The notes beneath the pieces were generated by a model. It was given only the letters and a program-made list of their open reading frames with translations, made no database searches and had not been told where the DNA came from. Below, in pieces: positions 1-8,368 of a stretch of DNA of 64,000 nt; position 1 is the first letter of the stretch, and each line of letters starts with the position of its first letter. This DNA is from Burkholderia sp. OK233 (GTDB taxonomy: Bacteria > Pseudomonadota > Gammaproteobacteria > Burkholderiales > Burkholderiaceae). The translations under genes were made by a program, and so were the position numbers. The stretch is from NCBI RefSeq assembly GCF_900230185.1, contig NZ_OCSR01000002.1:930001-994000 (forward strand). Direction: 5' to 3'.

Positions 1-125
1 TTTTTCCCAGCGGGCGCATGGTCAGTGCAAAGGCACGCGCTTTCGTCGCCTGGATTGAGGAGCTATTCGGCCCTCAAATTGAAGCCTTGCCGATCGAGGC
101 GCCGCCATCGACAAACAGCGTTTGA
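1..125 (+). CDS. LysR-family regulator, C-terminal fragment (5' end outside window)
   Basis: An open frame runs from the left edge to a TGA at 123-125 and encodes about 40 residues. The segment GRMVSAKARAFVAWIEELF looks like the end of LysR substrate-binding domains, where a proline/glycine-arginine turn is followed by the last amphipathic helix. The 3' end overlaps the 3' end of the convergent SDR gene by about 50 bases, so the two genes face each other tail to tail. Its place beside the oxidoreductase pair suggests it may regulate those genes, but the DNA-binding half is not in the window. The family call rests only on the short C-terminal pattern. Confidence 0.6.
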   Translation, partial: FPSGRMVSAKARAFVAWIEELFGPQIEALPIEAPPSTNSV

Positions 126-796
126 CCCGTAATGAAAGCAGCATCGTCGGACAGCAGGAAAGCGATGGCTCCTGCAATTTCGTCTGGTTTGCCGAAGCGT
201 TTCATTGGGACGGCGGAGAGATAGCGCTGCTCCCCTTCACTTCCCGGCGCGTTGTTGGCTCTAAACAGTTCTGTTTCCGTGGGGCCGGGCGCGACGGAAT
301 TGACCGTGATGCCGGTGGTCGCCAGCTCAAGCGCCCAGGAGCGCGAAAAACTCACCAGGGCGGACTTGGCGGCGGCATAAGCCGTACGTTCCACGATGCC
401 AAGGACAGTGAGGCTCGTTATGTTGACGATTCGCCCCCAGCCTTGGGCGCTCATGTTGGGCAGGAGTGCTTGTGCCGCCTGGATAGCTGGATGCAGATTG
501 AGCGACATGACGGAGTCAAGCGTGTCCAGATCGATGGCGCCCAGCCTCTGCGGTTTGACCAGCCCAACGTTATTGACCAGGCCGTCGAACTTGTATTCCG
601 CCACAAGCCTATCGAGCGTAGCCTGCGTTTTCACGCGGTCGGACAGGTCGACCGACACGAGCGTTCCTGGGAAGTCAGGGTCGTCTGCCTGACGTGCGAG
701 TCCCACAACCCGGTGCCCGTCTGCGTTCAGCCGCTCTGCAAGCGCTCTGCCGATGCCTTTGCTGGCACCGGTTACAAGAAAAGTACGTGATTTCAT
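74..796 (-). CDS. SDR-family oxidoreductase (FabG-like)
   Basis: Classical short-chain dehydrogenase of 240 aa, full length for the family and probably NADP-dependent. Visible motifs are the cofactor loop TGASKGIG (residues 9-16), NNVG (75-78), catalytic Ser128, Tyr140 and Lys144, and the PG motif after NSVA. The start at 796 (MKSRTFLV) is preceded by GAGG at proper spacing; the frame stays open for 109 more codons upstream, but that part reads as non-coding. It lies about 80 bases downstream of the peroxiredoxin gene on the same strand, so the two may be cotranscribed. The substrate cannot be read from sequence; a generic 3-oxoacyl or alcohol reductase role is possible. Confidence 0.9.
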   Translation of the reverse strand: MKSRTFLVTGASKGIGRALAERLNADGHRVVGLARQADDPDFPGTLVSVDLSDRVKTQATLDRLVAEYKFDGLVNNVGLVKPQRLGAIDLDTLDSVMSLNLHPAIQAAQALLPNMSAQGWGRIVNITSLTVLGIVERTAYAAAKSALVSFSRSWALELATTGITVNSVAPGPTETELFRANNAPGSEGEQRYLSAVPMKRFGKPDEIAGAIAFLLSDDAAFITGQTLFVDGGASIGKASI

Positions 797-875
797 ATTG
801 CCTCGATGTTGATGTACCAGCTTGCCTGTCCAATCGTTCCCGACGGTTCGCGGCCGGGAACGAAGCAGGACCGAA

Positions 876-1550
876 TCAGGACGCCGAAGTGACCTTCTTG
901 CGGAGAACCGGCAACATATCCTGAGGCTCAGGACGGTGCGTATAGTCCGGGTTGACTTCCGAGTACAGGATCGTTCCGTCTTGCCCGACCACGTAGCGCG
1001 CCGGCATCGGCAACGTCCAACTGTCGTCTCCGTTGAACGCCGGCAGATCGTTTTTAAGGCTCTTGTACAGATCCACGAGATAGTCGGGCAAAGCAAAGCG
1101 GATGCCGAATGCGGCGGCCACATCGTTGTGCGTGTCGCTCAGGATCGGGAAGTTCAGCTTGTTGGTGCGGACCGATTTGCGGCTGTTCACGGCATTCTGC
1201 GGAGAGATCGCAACCAGACTTGCACCTTCGGCCTTGAACGACGGCAGCGCTTCTTCAAGGGCCGTCAGTTCAAGATTGCAATACGGGCACCATACGCCAC
1301 GGTAGAAACTGATCACGAGCGGCCCTTGCTTCAGCAGGTCGACAGACGACACGGGTTTGCCCTCCGGATCATTGAGGGTAAATTCCGGCGCTACGTCGCC
1401 TGCTTTCAGAGCGCGTGCAGCCTGACCGGACGCCACGAGTTCGGCCGTCGCACGCTCCATGATCGGATGGATTTCCGGCGGTGCAAAGTACGGGGCTTTG
1501 CCGCCTTTGAAATCGGCCTTGAATGCGTCGAGCCTGGCTTGAAGTGACAT
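876..1550 (-). CDS. peroxiredoxin-like (AhpC/TSA family) protein
   Basis: Protein of 224 aa with a thioredoxin-like fold of the AhpC/TSA type. The active-site segment is W87-C-P-Y-C91, so the site is a CxxC pair, unlike the single peroxidatic Cys of classical AhpC. Members of this peroxiredoxin-like family are cytoplasmic thiol peroxidases or reductases using thioredoxin-type reductants. The N-terminal ~45 residues form a charged helical extension before the core (GDVAPEFTL). The start is supported by AAGGAG upstream of the ATG. It is first in an apparent two-gene unit with the SDR downstream, which suggests a role in peroxide or electrophile detoxification; this is inference. Confidence 0.88.
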   Translation of the reverse strand: MSLQARLDAFKADFKGGKAPYFAPPEIHPIMERATAELVASGQAARALKAGDVAPEFTLNDPEGKPVSSVDLLKQGPLVISFYRGVWCPYCNLELTALEEALPSFKAEGASLVAISPQNAVNSRKSVRTNKLNFPILSDTHNDVAAAFGIRFALPDYLVDLYKSLKNDLPAFNGDDSWTLPMPARYVVGQDGTILYSEVNPDYTHRPEPQDMLPVLRKKVTSAS

Positions 1551-1857
1551 GACAATCTCCTTCCCGATGATGTTTAACGCACATTGCGTGGGAGGGATAG
1601 TCCGCCAATGCAGACCGACGGAGAAGACAGCGCGATTGCATAACTGTCATTCCTGCTGGGCATGGGAGGTGATGGGTGGATGCCTGCGACGGTCTCGCAG
1701 TACCTAGCAAAAATTCCGGAACTCCTTGGAAGCGTTGGCTGGCGGAAGGCAGCCGGGTCCTACCATCGCGCGGAAAGCTTCACCAGAGTTGACTCGCACC
1801 CGGCAGGACCATCACTTACCCGTTGTCCTACCCATACTTCGATCCGATGACGGCAAC

Positions 1858-3399
1858 CTATTGTCCGGCCACTCGAAATACCGCCACCACAGAACGCAGG
1901 CGCCCCGCCTGTTCGTCGAGCGACGCCGCAGCCGCGGCCGCCTGCTCCACCAGCGCAGCATTCTGCTGCGTCACTTCATCCATCTGCGACACCGCCCGGC
2001 TGACCTGCTCAATGCCGGTGCTCTGCTCGTCCGACGCGGAGGAAATCTCACCCATGATGTCGGTTACCCGGCGAATCGACTGCTCGATCTCGACCATCCG
2101 GCCACCTGCTACCTCGACCAACCGGGTGCCGCCGCTGACATTCGCCACCGACGCCTGGATCAGGCTCTTGATATCTTTCGCGGCCGCGGCGCTGCGTTGC
2201 GCAAGGGCGCGGACCTCGCCTGCCACGACAGCAAAACCGCGCCCCTCCTCGCCTGCCCGCGCTGCCTCGACAGCGGCGTTGAGCGCAAGGATGTTGGTTT
2301 GAAAGGCAATGGCCTCGATAACCGAGGTGATCTCGGCGATCTTTTTCGACTCGCTCTCGATCTGCTTCATCGTCCCGACCACTTCCTGCACCGCGGAACC
2401 TCCACGCGCCGTGGCCTCGGTCGCGGCATTGGCGAGCCCGTTTGCCTGTCTTGCATTGTCCGCGTTCTGCTTAACGGTCGCCGTAATCTGCTCCATGCTG
2501 GCAGCCGTTTCCTGCAATGACGCCGCCTGCTCTTCTGTGCGTTGGGACAGATCGAGGTTGCCTTGCGCGATTTCGCCTGAACCACTCGCGATCGAATGAC
2601 TCGCCGACTGAATCTCGGACACGATGGCCGCGAGCTTTGACTTCATGTCGTTCAGCACGCATAGCAGGCTGCCCGGTAACGCCCGGCCCACTTCAACCTC
2701 GATGGCCAAATTGCCGCCGGCGATTTGCGTGGCGATATGAGCCGCGTAAGCCGGCTCCCCGCCGAGCGCCCGCTTCACGCTGCGCGTCGCGGCCCATGCG
2801 ATCGCACCAACCGCGGTGAAGATGATGGCTGCAATGGACCCCAGAACGATGACGAGCTTCATGAACGCTGCGTTGATGTCGTCGTAGAAAAATCCGGTGC
2901 CGATCCACCAGTCCCAATCGGGTATCGCGACCACGCCCTGCAACTTCGGCTCCGGGTCCGCATCCGGCGTGCGTTTCACGAGTACATCGACGAGCGCAAT
3001 ATGCGAAGCCGCCATGCCCTCGCGGTAAGCCTCGCTGTCGGTCAACCCTGTCGTGGTTTTGTTGCCCTTAGCCCTGGTCCCGATGAACCGGGCATTCGGG
3101 TGGACCAGGTTCACGCCATCGGCCGTGGTGACCCAGTAGTAGCTCTTCGTGTTCGCGTTGAGCTGGGAGACGGCGTCTTTGGCGGCCTGTTGGGCCTGGT
3201 CGCGCGTCAGCACGCCACGCGACTGCAGGTCGCGGTAGTGATTGACAAGATGCTCGGCTTTCGTCAGAAGAATGACGATCTGCTCCCGCCGACTGTCGAC
3301 GAGCGAGCTGCGTACAGTCTGAACGGCGGTTGCTGCCACGAGTACAACGCCGAGCAAGGCCGCGACGACCAGAGCCAGCAACTTGGTGGACAACTTCAT
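1858..3399 (-). CDS. methyl-accepting chemotaxis protein, Cache-type sensor
   Basis: Inner-membrane chemoreceptor of 513 aa. Segments in order: TM1 about 8-28; a periplasmic single-Cache domain about 35-180 with the typical YYWV and WWIGTGFFYDDIN motifs; TM2 about 182-203; a HAMP-like linker; and the coiled-coil signalling domain from about 270 to the end. The hairpin tip (IAFQTNILALNAAVEAARAG) lies at about residues 364-383. sCache_2 receptors usually bind small organic acids or similar ligands; the ligand here is unknown. There is no C-terminal NWETF-type tether for CheR/CheB. It stands alone, with no che genes nearby, so it should work with a chemotaxis system encoded elsewhere. Confidence 0.93.
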   Translation of the reverse strand: MKLSTKLLALVVAALLGVVLVAATAVQTVRSSLVDSRREQIVILLTKAEHLVNHYRDLQSRGVLTRDQAQQAAKDAVSQLNANTKSYYWVTTADGVNLVHPNARFIGTRAKGNKTTTGLTDSEAYREGMAASHIALVDVLVKRTPDADPEPKLQGVVAIPDWDWWIGTGFFYDDINAAFMKLVIVLGSIAAIIFTAVGAIAWAATRSVKRALGGEPAYAAHIATQIAGGNLAIEVEVGRALPGSLLCVLNDMKSKLAAIVSEIQSASHSIASGSGEIAQGNLDLSQRTEEQAASLQETAASMEQITATVKQNADNARQANGLANAATEATARGGSAVQEVVGTMKQIESESKKIAEITSVIEAIAFQTNILALNAAVEAARAGEEGRGFAVVAGEVRALAQRSAAAAKDIKSLIQASVANVSGGTRLVEVAGGRMVEIEQSIRRVTDIMGEISSASDEQSTGIEQVSRAVSQMDEVTQQNAALVEQAAAAAASLDEQAGRLRSVVAVFRVAGQ

Positions 3400-3648
3400 G
3401 TGAATGCCCCAATTTGTTAACTATCTGGTACATTTAACGGCATTCGCGACAGGCTTCTTCAAGCCGCTTGACCCAGGATAAACCCTTATCCACCTGGCCT
3501 TCTGTGACGGGAGGGATGACTTGAAACGGCTCGGTCAAGTTGACGGGAGTAGGCTGCCTTTTCGGTCCTCGCGTAGCTATCCTTATTAGATAACGTTGCC
3601 GGCTACGGTAGCGACAGTCCAACCATCGCAGATCGGAAGCGGATTGCG

Positions 3649-3674
3649 GTGGCAGCGTCGACAGACGCCGCCAC
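3649..3674 (-). terminator. hairpin after the porin gene
   Basis: The arms GTGGCAGCGTC and GACGCCGCCAC (11 bp, one G-U-type mismatch) are separated by a 4-base loop and lie 12 bases past the porin stop. No strong T-run follows, so termination is probable but not certain. The rest of 3400-3686 holds no gene I can support. Confidence 0.5.
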
Positions 3675-3686
3675 GCCACCCGTCGA

Positions 3687-4886
3687 TTAGAACTTGTGGA
3701 TGATGCCTACGCCTGCCGCAAACTGACTGCGTGACGAGGACGGCGCGCTGTTCTGGCCGTCGCCGATATCGGCCGTTGCGTTGATGATGCTCGTGCCGTT
3801 CGTTCCGATCGTCTGACCGCCCGCACGCTGATAGGCTTCCAGCGCGTACAGACCGGTACGCTTGGAGAGGCTGTAGTACTGCGAGAGGTTGAACTGCTGA
3901 TAGCGTGCCGAGCTCGAGATGCCATTCGACTGCGTTGCGCGCGTATAGCTATAGCCCGCAGCCAGATCCAGCACCGTCAGCGGCTTGAAGTGCAGCACTG
4001 CGCCAGCCGTATTGAAAATCGCCTCGTTGTGGAACTTCGAGTTGATGCCCGGGATGTATTGCACGTTCGAGTACGAGAACGAGACGTCCCATTGCGAGCT
4101 GAACGCATAGCCGCCCGTCACCGCAACCCGTTGTTGTGCCTGCGCCGTCTGGTAACCGTTATTGATACCCGACACACCCGCCTGCGCGCCCGCATTCGAC
4201 GTCGTGGAGTTAGCGTCCCACGCACCGCCGCCAGACGCCGCGTTATTGATGCGCTGGTAGCCTGCCGCGATACCGAACGGACCATTCAGGTACTGGATCG
4301 CCGCGCTATACGTCGACCCGGCATTGGTGCTGCCCGCCACGCCGCCCAGCGCATACGAACCGCTCACCGTCAGGCCGTACATGCTCGGCGACGTGTACAC
4401 CAGCGAGTTATTCACGCGGTACAGCGTATCCAGCGAATCGATATCGCCCGGGTGTGCGCCGTATGCGCCCGTCAGCCACGTGGTCGGGCTATAAGGCGAC
4501 AGCAGCGTGTAGTACGACGTGTACTGGCGGCCGGCCGTGAACGTACCGTACGTGGGGTTCGCCACACCGACATACGCCTGCCGGTTGAACGCCAGACCGG
4601 AGACGGCCTGTGCGCCGGTTGCGCTGTTAAAGCCCTCTTCCAACTGGAAGATCGCCTTCGTGCCGCCGCCCAGATCCTCACTGCCCTTCAGGCCGAAGCG
4701 GCTGCCCGCCCAGATGCCGTTCACCATCTTGATCACCGAGCGGCCGCCACTCGTCGAACCGAGCGACGTCTGGCTGCTCTGATAACCGATCCCCGCATCG
4801 ACGATCCCGTACAGCGTCACGCTGCTTTGAGCGTGTGCGCCGAGGGCGACCAACCCAAGGGCCGAGGTTGCTATTACTTTTTTCAT
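3687..4886 (-). CDS. porin, Gram-negative OmpC-like (Burkholderiales type)
   Basis: Outer-membrane general porin of 399 aa. The first 20 residues are a signal peptide (MKKVIATSALGLVALGAHAQ) followed by the standard beta-barrel opening SSVTLYGIVDAGIGY. Also present are the family motifs SRFGLKGSEDLGGG and RQAYVGV, and the C-terminal phenylalanine (AAGVGIIHKF) needed for outer-membrane assembly. These trimeric 16-strand porins let small hydrophilic solutes into the periplasm. The start is set by GAGGAG before the ATG. The gene is monocistronic with its own hairpin downstream. Solute preference cannot be deduced. Confidence 0.95.
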   Translation of the reverse strand: MKKVIATSALGLVALGAHAQSSVTLYGIVDAGIGYQSSQTSLGSTSGGRSVIKMVNGIWAGSRFGLKGSEDLGGGTKAIFQLEEGFNSATGAQAVSGLAFNRQAYVGVANPTYGTFTAGRQYTSYYTLLSPYSPTTWLTGAYGAHPGDIDSLDTLYRVNNSLVYTSPSMYGLTVSGSYALGGVAGSTNAGSTYSAAIQYLNGPFGIAAGYQRINNAASGGGAWDANSTTSNAGAQAGVSGINNGYQTAQAQQRVAVTGGYAFSSQWDVSFSYSNVQYIPGINSKFHNEAIFNTAGAVLHFKPLTVLDLAAGYSYTRATQSNGISSSARYQQFNLSQYYSLSKRTGLYALEAYQRAGGQTIGTNGTSIINATADIGDGQNSAPSSSRSQFAAGVGIIHKF

Positions 4887-5132
4887 TTCTGCTCCTCTTT
4901 AAAAATCTTTCTCAATCTCTAACACCAGTAATCGCCCCGGTAATCCAAGGTGTGCAGAGCTAGCCGGCTCAGCATACCGGTGCAAATGCGAAGAGGGGTG
5001 AGCACTGAGTGACGCCTGGATTTCCAAACCAGCACGAAGTGTCGTTCAAACGCGATCCGTTGTCTTTCGGGGTTTATACGCATTTGTACGATCTAGTTAG
5101 TTTTTTTCGGAGGCAATTTCGGTTGAGCTGGA

Positions 5133-5261
5133 GTGGCCGCTTTTTTTGCGGCGAAGCGAGACGCGGAAAAGCGCAAGGATCTGGACGAACTTTTAAAAAA
5201 ATCAGAACCAGTATCCGCAGATACAAGAGCTAAGCTCGAATCTGGTGCACGGGGGAGTTGA
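5133..5261 (+). pseudogene. 42-codon Lys/Asp-rich open frame, possible gene remnant
   Basis: A GTG-initiated frame encodes a short charged helical peptide (KRDAEKRKDLDELLKKSEP and onward) ending at TGA 5259-5261. It is in the same frame as the transposase-like fragment that follows directly after the stop, so it may be part of the same decayed gene or an unrelated small frame. I do not recognise the peptide. Composition (alternating K/E/D) looks more protein-like than the surrounding shadows, but there is no clear ribosome binding site. Confidence 0.2.
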
Positions 5262-5456
5262 GGCGGGAGACAGAAGGCGGCGGAGGTGCGGAAGATTCGC
5301 GATCGCTCAGGATCGCGCGTGAAATTCAATTCATCGGTTGTGCCAGCGTATGCGCGGAAGGCACCGCGCGTGAGTGCCGCACTGTCGTGGCTATGTTTGA
5401 AAGGCAGTTCGTCGGGCGACATGAGCACGGCGTGCGCCCCACGACGCATGCCGTAA
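5262..5456 (+). pseudogene. IS256-family (Mutator-type) transposase fragment, degenerate
   Basis: This 64-codon plus-strand frame reads VRKIRDRSGS, then VKFNSSVVPAYARK, then RVSAALSWLCLKG and SSGDMS. The order and wording match the segment of IS256-type transposases just before the catalytic core, usually of the form VRDRSG...KFNS..VP.Y.RKS.RVSAALPWLYLKGISTGDMSEAL. The reading is lost after GDMS, and the DDE catalytic part, start codon and terminal inverted repeats are missing. It is a dead remnant marking an old insertion. Next to it lies a reductase lacking its last domain, which fits local deletion after insertion. The family assignment is by recall of the motif and would be settled by a protein search. 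Confidence 0.65.
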
Positions 5457-5520
5457 TCGACAGGCTTACCGTTCCGCTCGATTGAGCTTGAACCGGGACC
5501 ATATCGGGAAAAAGACGCGA

Positions 5521-6210
5521 CTATGAATTTTTTATGTCACCCAAGACAATTTTGTGGATATTAGCCGGATACACCCAGTCGCGAGCCTGGCGCTCGATCA
5601 GATCCATAAATGCTGGGGGGCCACTACAGTAGATCTGAGTGTTCGCATGTGCTGGGCTCATCGCGTGAGAAGTGGTCTGCTCCAATCGGTCAGCATTCAA
5701 GCCAAAATGGTGATGGACCCCTCCCTCGCTTTTAAGCGCGTCAAGTTCGTTCCGAAAGACTGCACGTTCAGGTGACCGAGCGAAGTTGTGCAGCTCGAAT
5801 TTTTGACCTGCCAAGGCAAGCCGATTCGCGATTCCCGCGATCGATGCGGCGCCAACGCCTCCAGCAAAAAGGATAGATCGTGTGCGACCGTCTAAAATAA
5901 CGGTAGGACTCCGTGGCGTTACGATGAACGCCTCATCTCCCTGGCTCAACGAGATGTCAGCTGCTTCTGTGCCTGCGTCGCTATCGTCTTGTCTCACAGC
6001 GATTACATATGCGCGCGGCCGAGACGTAGAGCAGCACAAGGGATATATTCTCTCCTTGCAGATGACGTTGTCGCGAACAAGGGTGATGCAAGCGCCATCG
6101 TCAAACGACGGAAGCTCCGATCGGGACCTGGTTTGAAGTTCGACGGCATGGTAACTCTCGGCAAGTTGCCATTTCTGTGTGATGATGACTGGGAGGAGGT
6201 TGTCGTGCAT
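5521..6210 (-). CDS. PDR/VanB-type ferredoxin reductase-like protein without the [2Fe-2S] domain
   Basis: Protein of 229 aa resembling the FMN/NAD(P) half of phthalate-dioxygenase-reductase family enzymes. An N-terminal flavin barrel (IYPLCC where the family has RxYSL) is followed by a nucleotide-binding domain with AGGVGAASI and the late motif YCSGPPAFMDLIERQARDW. The usual plant-type [2Fe-2S] domain of ~90 residues should follow, but the protein ends there. The flavin-binding Arg-x-Tyr-Ser is altered, so activity is doubtful. Several family members of vanillate-demethylase type are fed by an oxygenase partner, and none is nearby. It borders a transposase remnant; a degraded or reduced gene is likely, though a stand-alone flavin reductase cannot be excluded. 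Confidence 0.6.
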   Translation of the reverse strand: MHDNLLPVIITQKWQLAESYHAVELQTRSRSELPSFDDGACITLVRDNVICKERIYPLCCSTSRPRAYVIAVRQDDSDAGTEAADISLSQGDEAFIVTPRSPTVILDGRTRSILFAGGVGAASIAGIANRLALAGQKFELHNFARSPERAVFRNELDALKSEGGVHHHFGLNADRLEQTTSHAMSPAHANTQIYCSGPPAFMDLIERQARDWVYPANIHKIVLGDIKNS

Positions 6211-6464
6211 GTCTTCTCCAATAGGATCTTCGTCTTCCGAAATCAGGAGTTCGTCGATGTATGGATTGCATGAGATGGCCGGCCCAGGAAACTGTTCGAA
6301 GGACCGCTGAATGTCAGATTCAGGTTAGAGCGCGAGAAATCCACCAGCAAGGCGTTCAACGCGCATACCACGTATACAACTATGCGGATAAAGGGTGGCT
6401 GTTAGCTGGTTTTCACCTTTCGCTTAGTTCAACCGCGCCTCAGGCGCAAAAGTGTGAGTGCACC

Positions 6465-8321
6465 GTGAATCTCGAATGCGGCCACACCTTCTCTTTCAGC
6501 CCTGACGGCGAACACTTCCTGCTCGACGGCGAGCCGTTCCAGATTTGCAGCGGCGAGATGCACCCGGCCCGTATTCCGCACGAGTATTGGCAGCATCGAA
6601 TCAGGATGGCCAAGGCGATGGGGATGAACTGCATCGCCTTGTACATCATGTGGAATTACCACGAGACGCGTCCGGGCGTATTCGATTTCCACAGCAGCAA
6701 CCGCGATATCGAGGCCTTCATCCGGCTGTGCCAGTCCGAAGGAATGTGGGTGCTGCTGCGCCCCGGGCCTTACGTCTGCGCCGAATGGGATCTGGGAGGG
6801 CTCCCTTCCTACCTGCTGAGCGATCCGGACGTCCAGTTGAGGACCGACTCGGCCACCGACGCTGGCTACATGGCGGCGGTGGCTCGCTACATCGAGGAAC
6901 TGGTGCCGCGTATCAAGCCGTTGCTGATCCAGCATGGCGGACCGATCCTGATGATCCAGATCGAAAATGAATTCGGTTCGTATGCGAGCAATCCGGCTTA
7001 CCTCGAAGAGCTCAGGCAACTTTGGCTCAAAGGCGGCGTAACCGGGCCGTTCTACACCGAAGACGGCCTCCCGCAACTCGAACGCAATCGCACGACGGTA
7101 ACCGGTGGTGCGATTGCGTTGAGCAATGGCGACGCGGCACAAATCGCAACCGTCCGCCGGGAATTCCCCGCGGTGCCCGCGATGGCCGGTGAGGTGTACC
7201 CAGGCTGGCTCACTCATTGGGGCGAACCGGGTTTCGCGGGATTGAACTACGACCTCTCGCACACCTTGACCGCGTTCATGCAGTCGAAAAGGTCGTTCAA
7301 TCTGTATGTCATTCACGGCGGTACGAGCTTTGGTTTCTATGCCGGCGCGAACGTGGATGATTCAGGCAACTATCAACCCGACATCACCAGCTACGACTAT
7401 TCGGCGCCGATCAGCGAGCAGGGCCTGGCGACGCTGAAGTATATGAAGTACCGCGACATCATCGGCAGCTACCTGCCTGCGCCGTTGCCCGATATACCCG
7501 ACACCATCGCTACGCTCGAATGCACGGGCATCGATGCTTTGATGCCAACCCTTTACGCGTCGATCTGGGACAACCTGCCCGCGGCACTGCCGCGCGAACA
7601 GAGCATCGATCCCCAGTCCTTTGAAAGCTACGGTCAGGCGTTTGGCTTCGCGCTGTACCGCAAGCAGTTGCAAGAGTATGCAGGCGGCGTGCTGGCTATC
7701 AGCAGTGTTCATGACTATGCGACGGTTTTCGTCGGCGAACGCTATGCGGGCGGCGTGTCGAGGGCGCAAATACCACGGGAGTACGCGCAACTGCTCCACG
7801 TGATGCATCGCGCGCCACTCGCGCTACCTTTGACGTTGCCGGAGCACGAGTCGAACTCAGGTGGCCCGGTATCGTTAGAGGTCCTGGTGGAGGGCATGGG
7901 GCGGGTCAACTTCGGCCCCGCGCTCGTCGACCGCAAAGGACTGGTCGACCCAGTCAGGATGGAAATCGCCGATGGGTCGATCGCCACGCTCAAGGGCTGG
8001 GAAGTCTTCCTGCTGCCGATGGATGAGACGTTTATCGCCAACCTGAAGGGAAGCTGCGCGAACCCGCTGAAGCCCGGGCTGTTTTTCAAGGCAAGCTTGC
8101 AGCTGGACGAAGTCGGCGACACCTGGCTCGACATGAGCAACTGGACCAAGGGCGTCGTCTGGGTCAACGGGCACAATCTCGGACGCTACTGGAATATCGG
8201 TCCGCAAAGGCGCCTGTATTGCCCCGCGCCGTGGCTCGTGCGAGGTGACAACGAGGTGCTTATCTTCGACTTGCACCAGATCCAGGCGAAGCCGGTGAAA
8301 CTGGCGGATACGTTGTCTTAG
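6465..8321 (+). CDS. beta-galactosidase, glycoside hydrolase family 35
   Basis: GH35 enzyme hydrolysing terminal beta-galactosides by the retaining mechanism. The N-terminal TIM barrel carries LLDGEPFQICSGEMHPARIP, IALYIMWNYHE, LLRPGPYVCAEWDLGGLP, the acid/base Glu in IQIENEFG (about residue 169) and the nucleophile Glu in AGEVYPGWLTHWG (about residue 243). Beta-sandwich domains follow, ending with WVNGHNLGRYWNIGPQ. The frame is open back to 6261, but the segment before LECGHTFSFSPDG lacks a believable signal peptide or ribosome site. I give the GTG at 6465 (618 aa) as start with low certainty. A lost or replaced 5' end is possible because the gene abuts the scar region. It converges on an alpha-galactosidase-like gene, suggesting joint use of galactosides. 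Confidence 0.85.
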   Translation: MNLECGHTFSFSPDGEHFLLDGEPFQICSGEMHPARIPHEYWQHRIRMAKAMGMNCIALYIMWNYHETRPGVFDFHSSNRDIEAFIRLCQSEGMWVLLRPGPYVCAEWDLGGLPSYLLSDPDVQLRTDSATDAGYMAAVARYIEELVPRIKPLLIQHGGPILMIQIENEFGSYASNPAYLEELRQLWLKGGVTGPFYTEDGLPQLERNRTTVTGGAIALSNGDAAQIATVRREFPAVPAMAGEVYPGWLTHWGEPGFAGLNYDLSHTLTAFMQSKRSFNLYVIHGGTSFGFYAGANVDDSGNYQPDITSYDYSAPISEQGLATLKYMKYRDIIGSYLPAPLPDIPDTIATLECTGIDALMPTLYASIWDNLPAALPREQSIDPQSFESYGQAFGFALYRKQLQEYAGGVLAISSVHDYATVFVGERYAGGVSRAQIPREYAQLLHVMHRAPLALPLTLPEHESNSGGPVSLEVLVEGMGRVNFGPALVDRKGLVDPVRMEIADGSIATLKGWEVFLLPMDETFIANLKGSCANPLKPGLFFKASLQLDEVGDTWLDMSNWTKGVVWVNGHNLGRYWNIGPQRRLYCPAPWLVRGDNEVLIFDLHQIQAKPVKLADTLS

Positions 8322-8334
8322 CGCGAGCGCCGCA

Positions 8335-8356
8335 GGCCGATGCCGGGCATGCGGCC
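8335..8356. terminator. bidirectional hairpin between the two galactosidase genes
   Basis: GGCCGATG and CATGCGGCC pair with one bulge around a CCGG-type loop in the 47-base gap between the convergent stops. It could end transcription in both directions; there is no clear T-run. Confidence 0.4.
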
Positions 8357-8368
8357 ACATCCACTTCG

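Larger units (their letters stand above)
4887..5520. other. 634-base stretch without an intact gene
   Basis: The left part (to about 5010) should hold the porin promoter; I see no certain box. From about 5100 the plus strand shows two short open stretches in one frame, separated by a stop: a possible 42-codon small frame and then a decayed IS256-type transposase fragment, both listed separately. An antisense open frame at 5093-5449 is present but has low-complexity, arginine/serine-rich composition and is best read as a shadow. Confidence 0.5.

Noticed and set aside
3434..3679. 81-codon minus-strand frame between chemoreceptor and porin
   Set aside because: Overlaps the porin terminator hairpin, no start context and no recognised similarity; the C-terminal part looks somewhat protein-like but not enough to call.
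5093..5449. 118-codon minus-strand frame
   Set aside because: Antisense to the transposase fragment; low-complexity, no ribosome site, no recognised motif.
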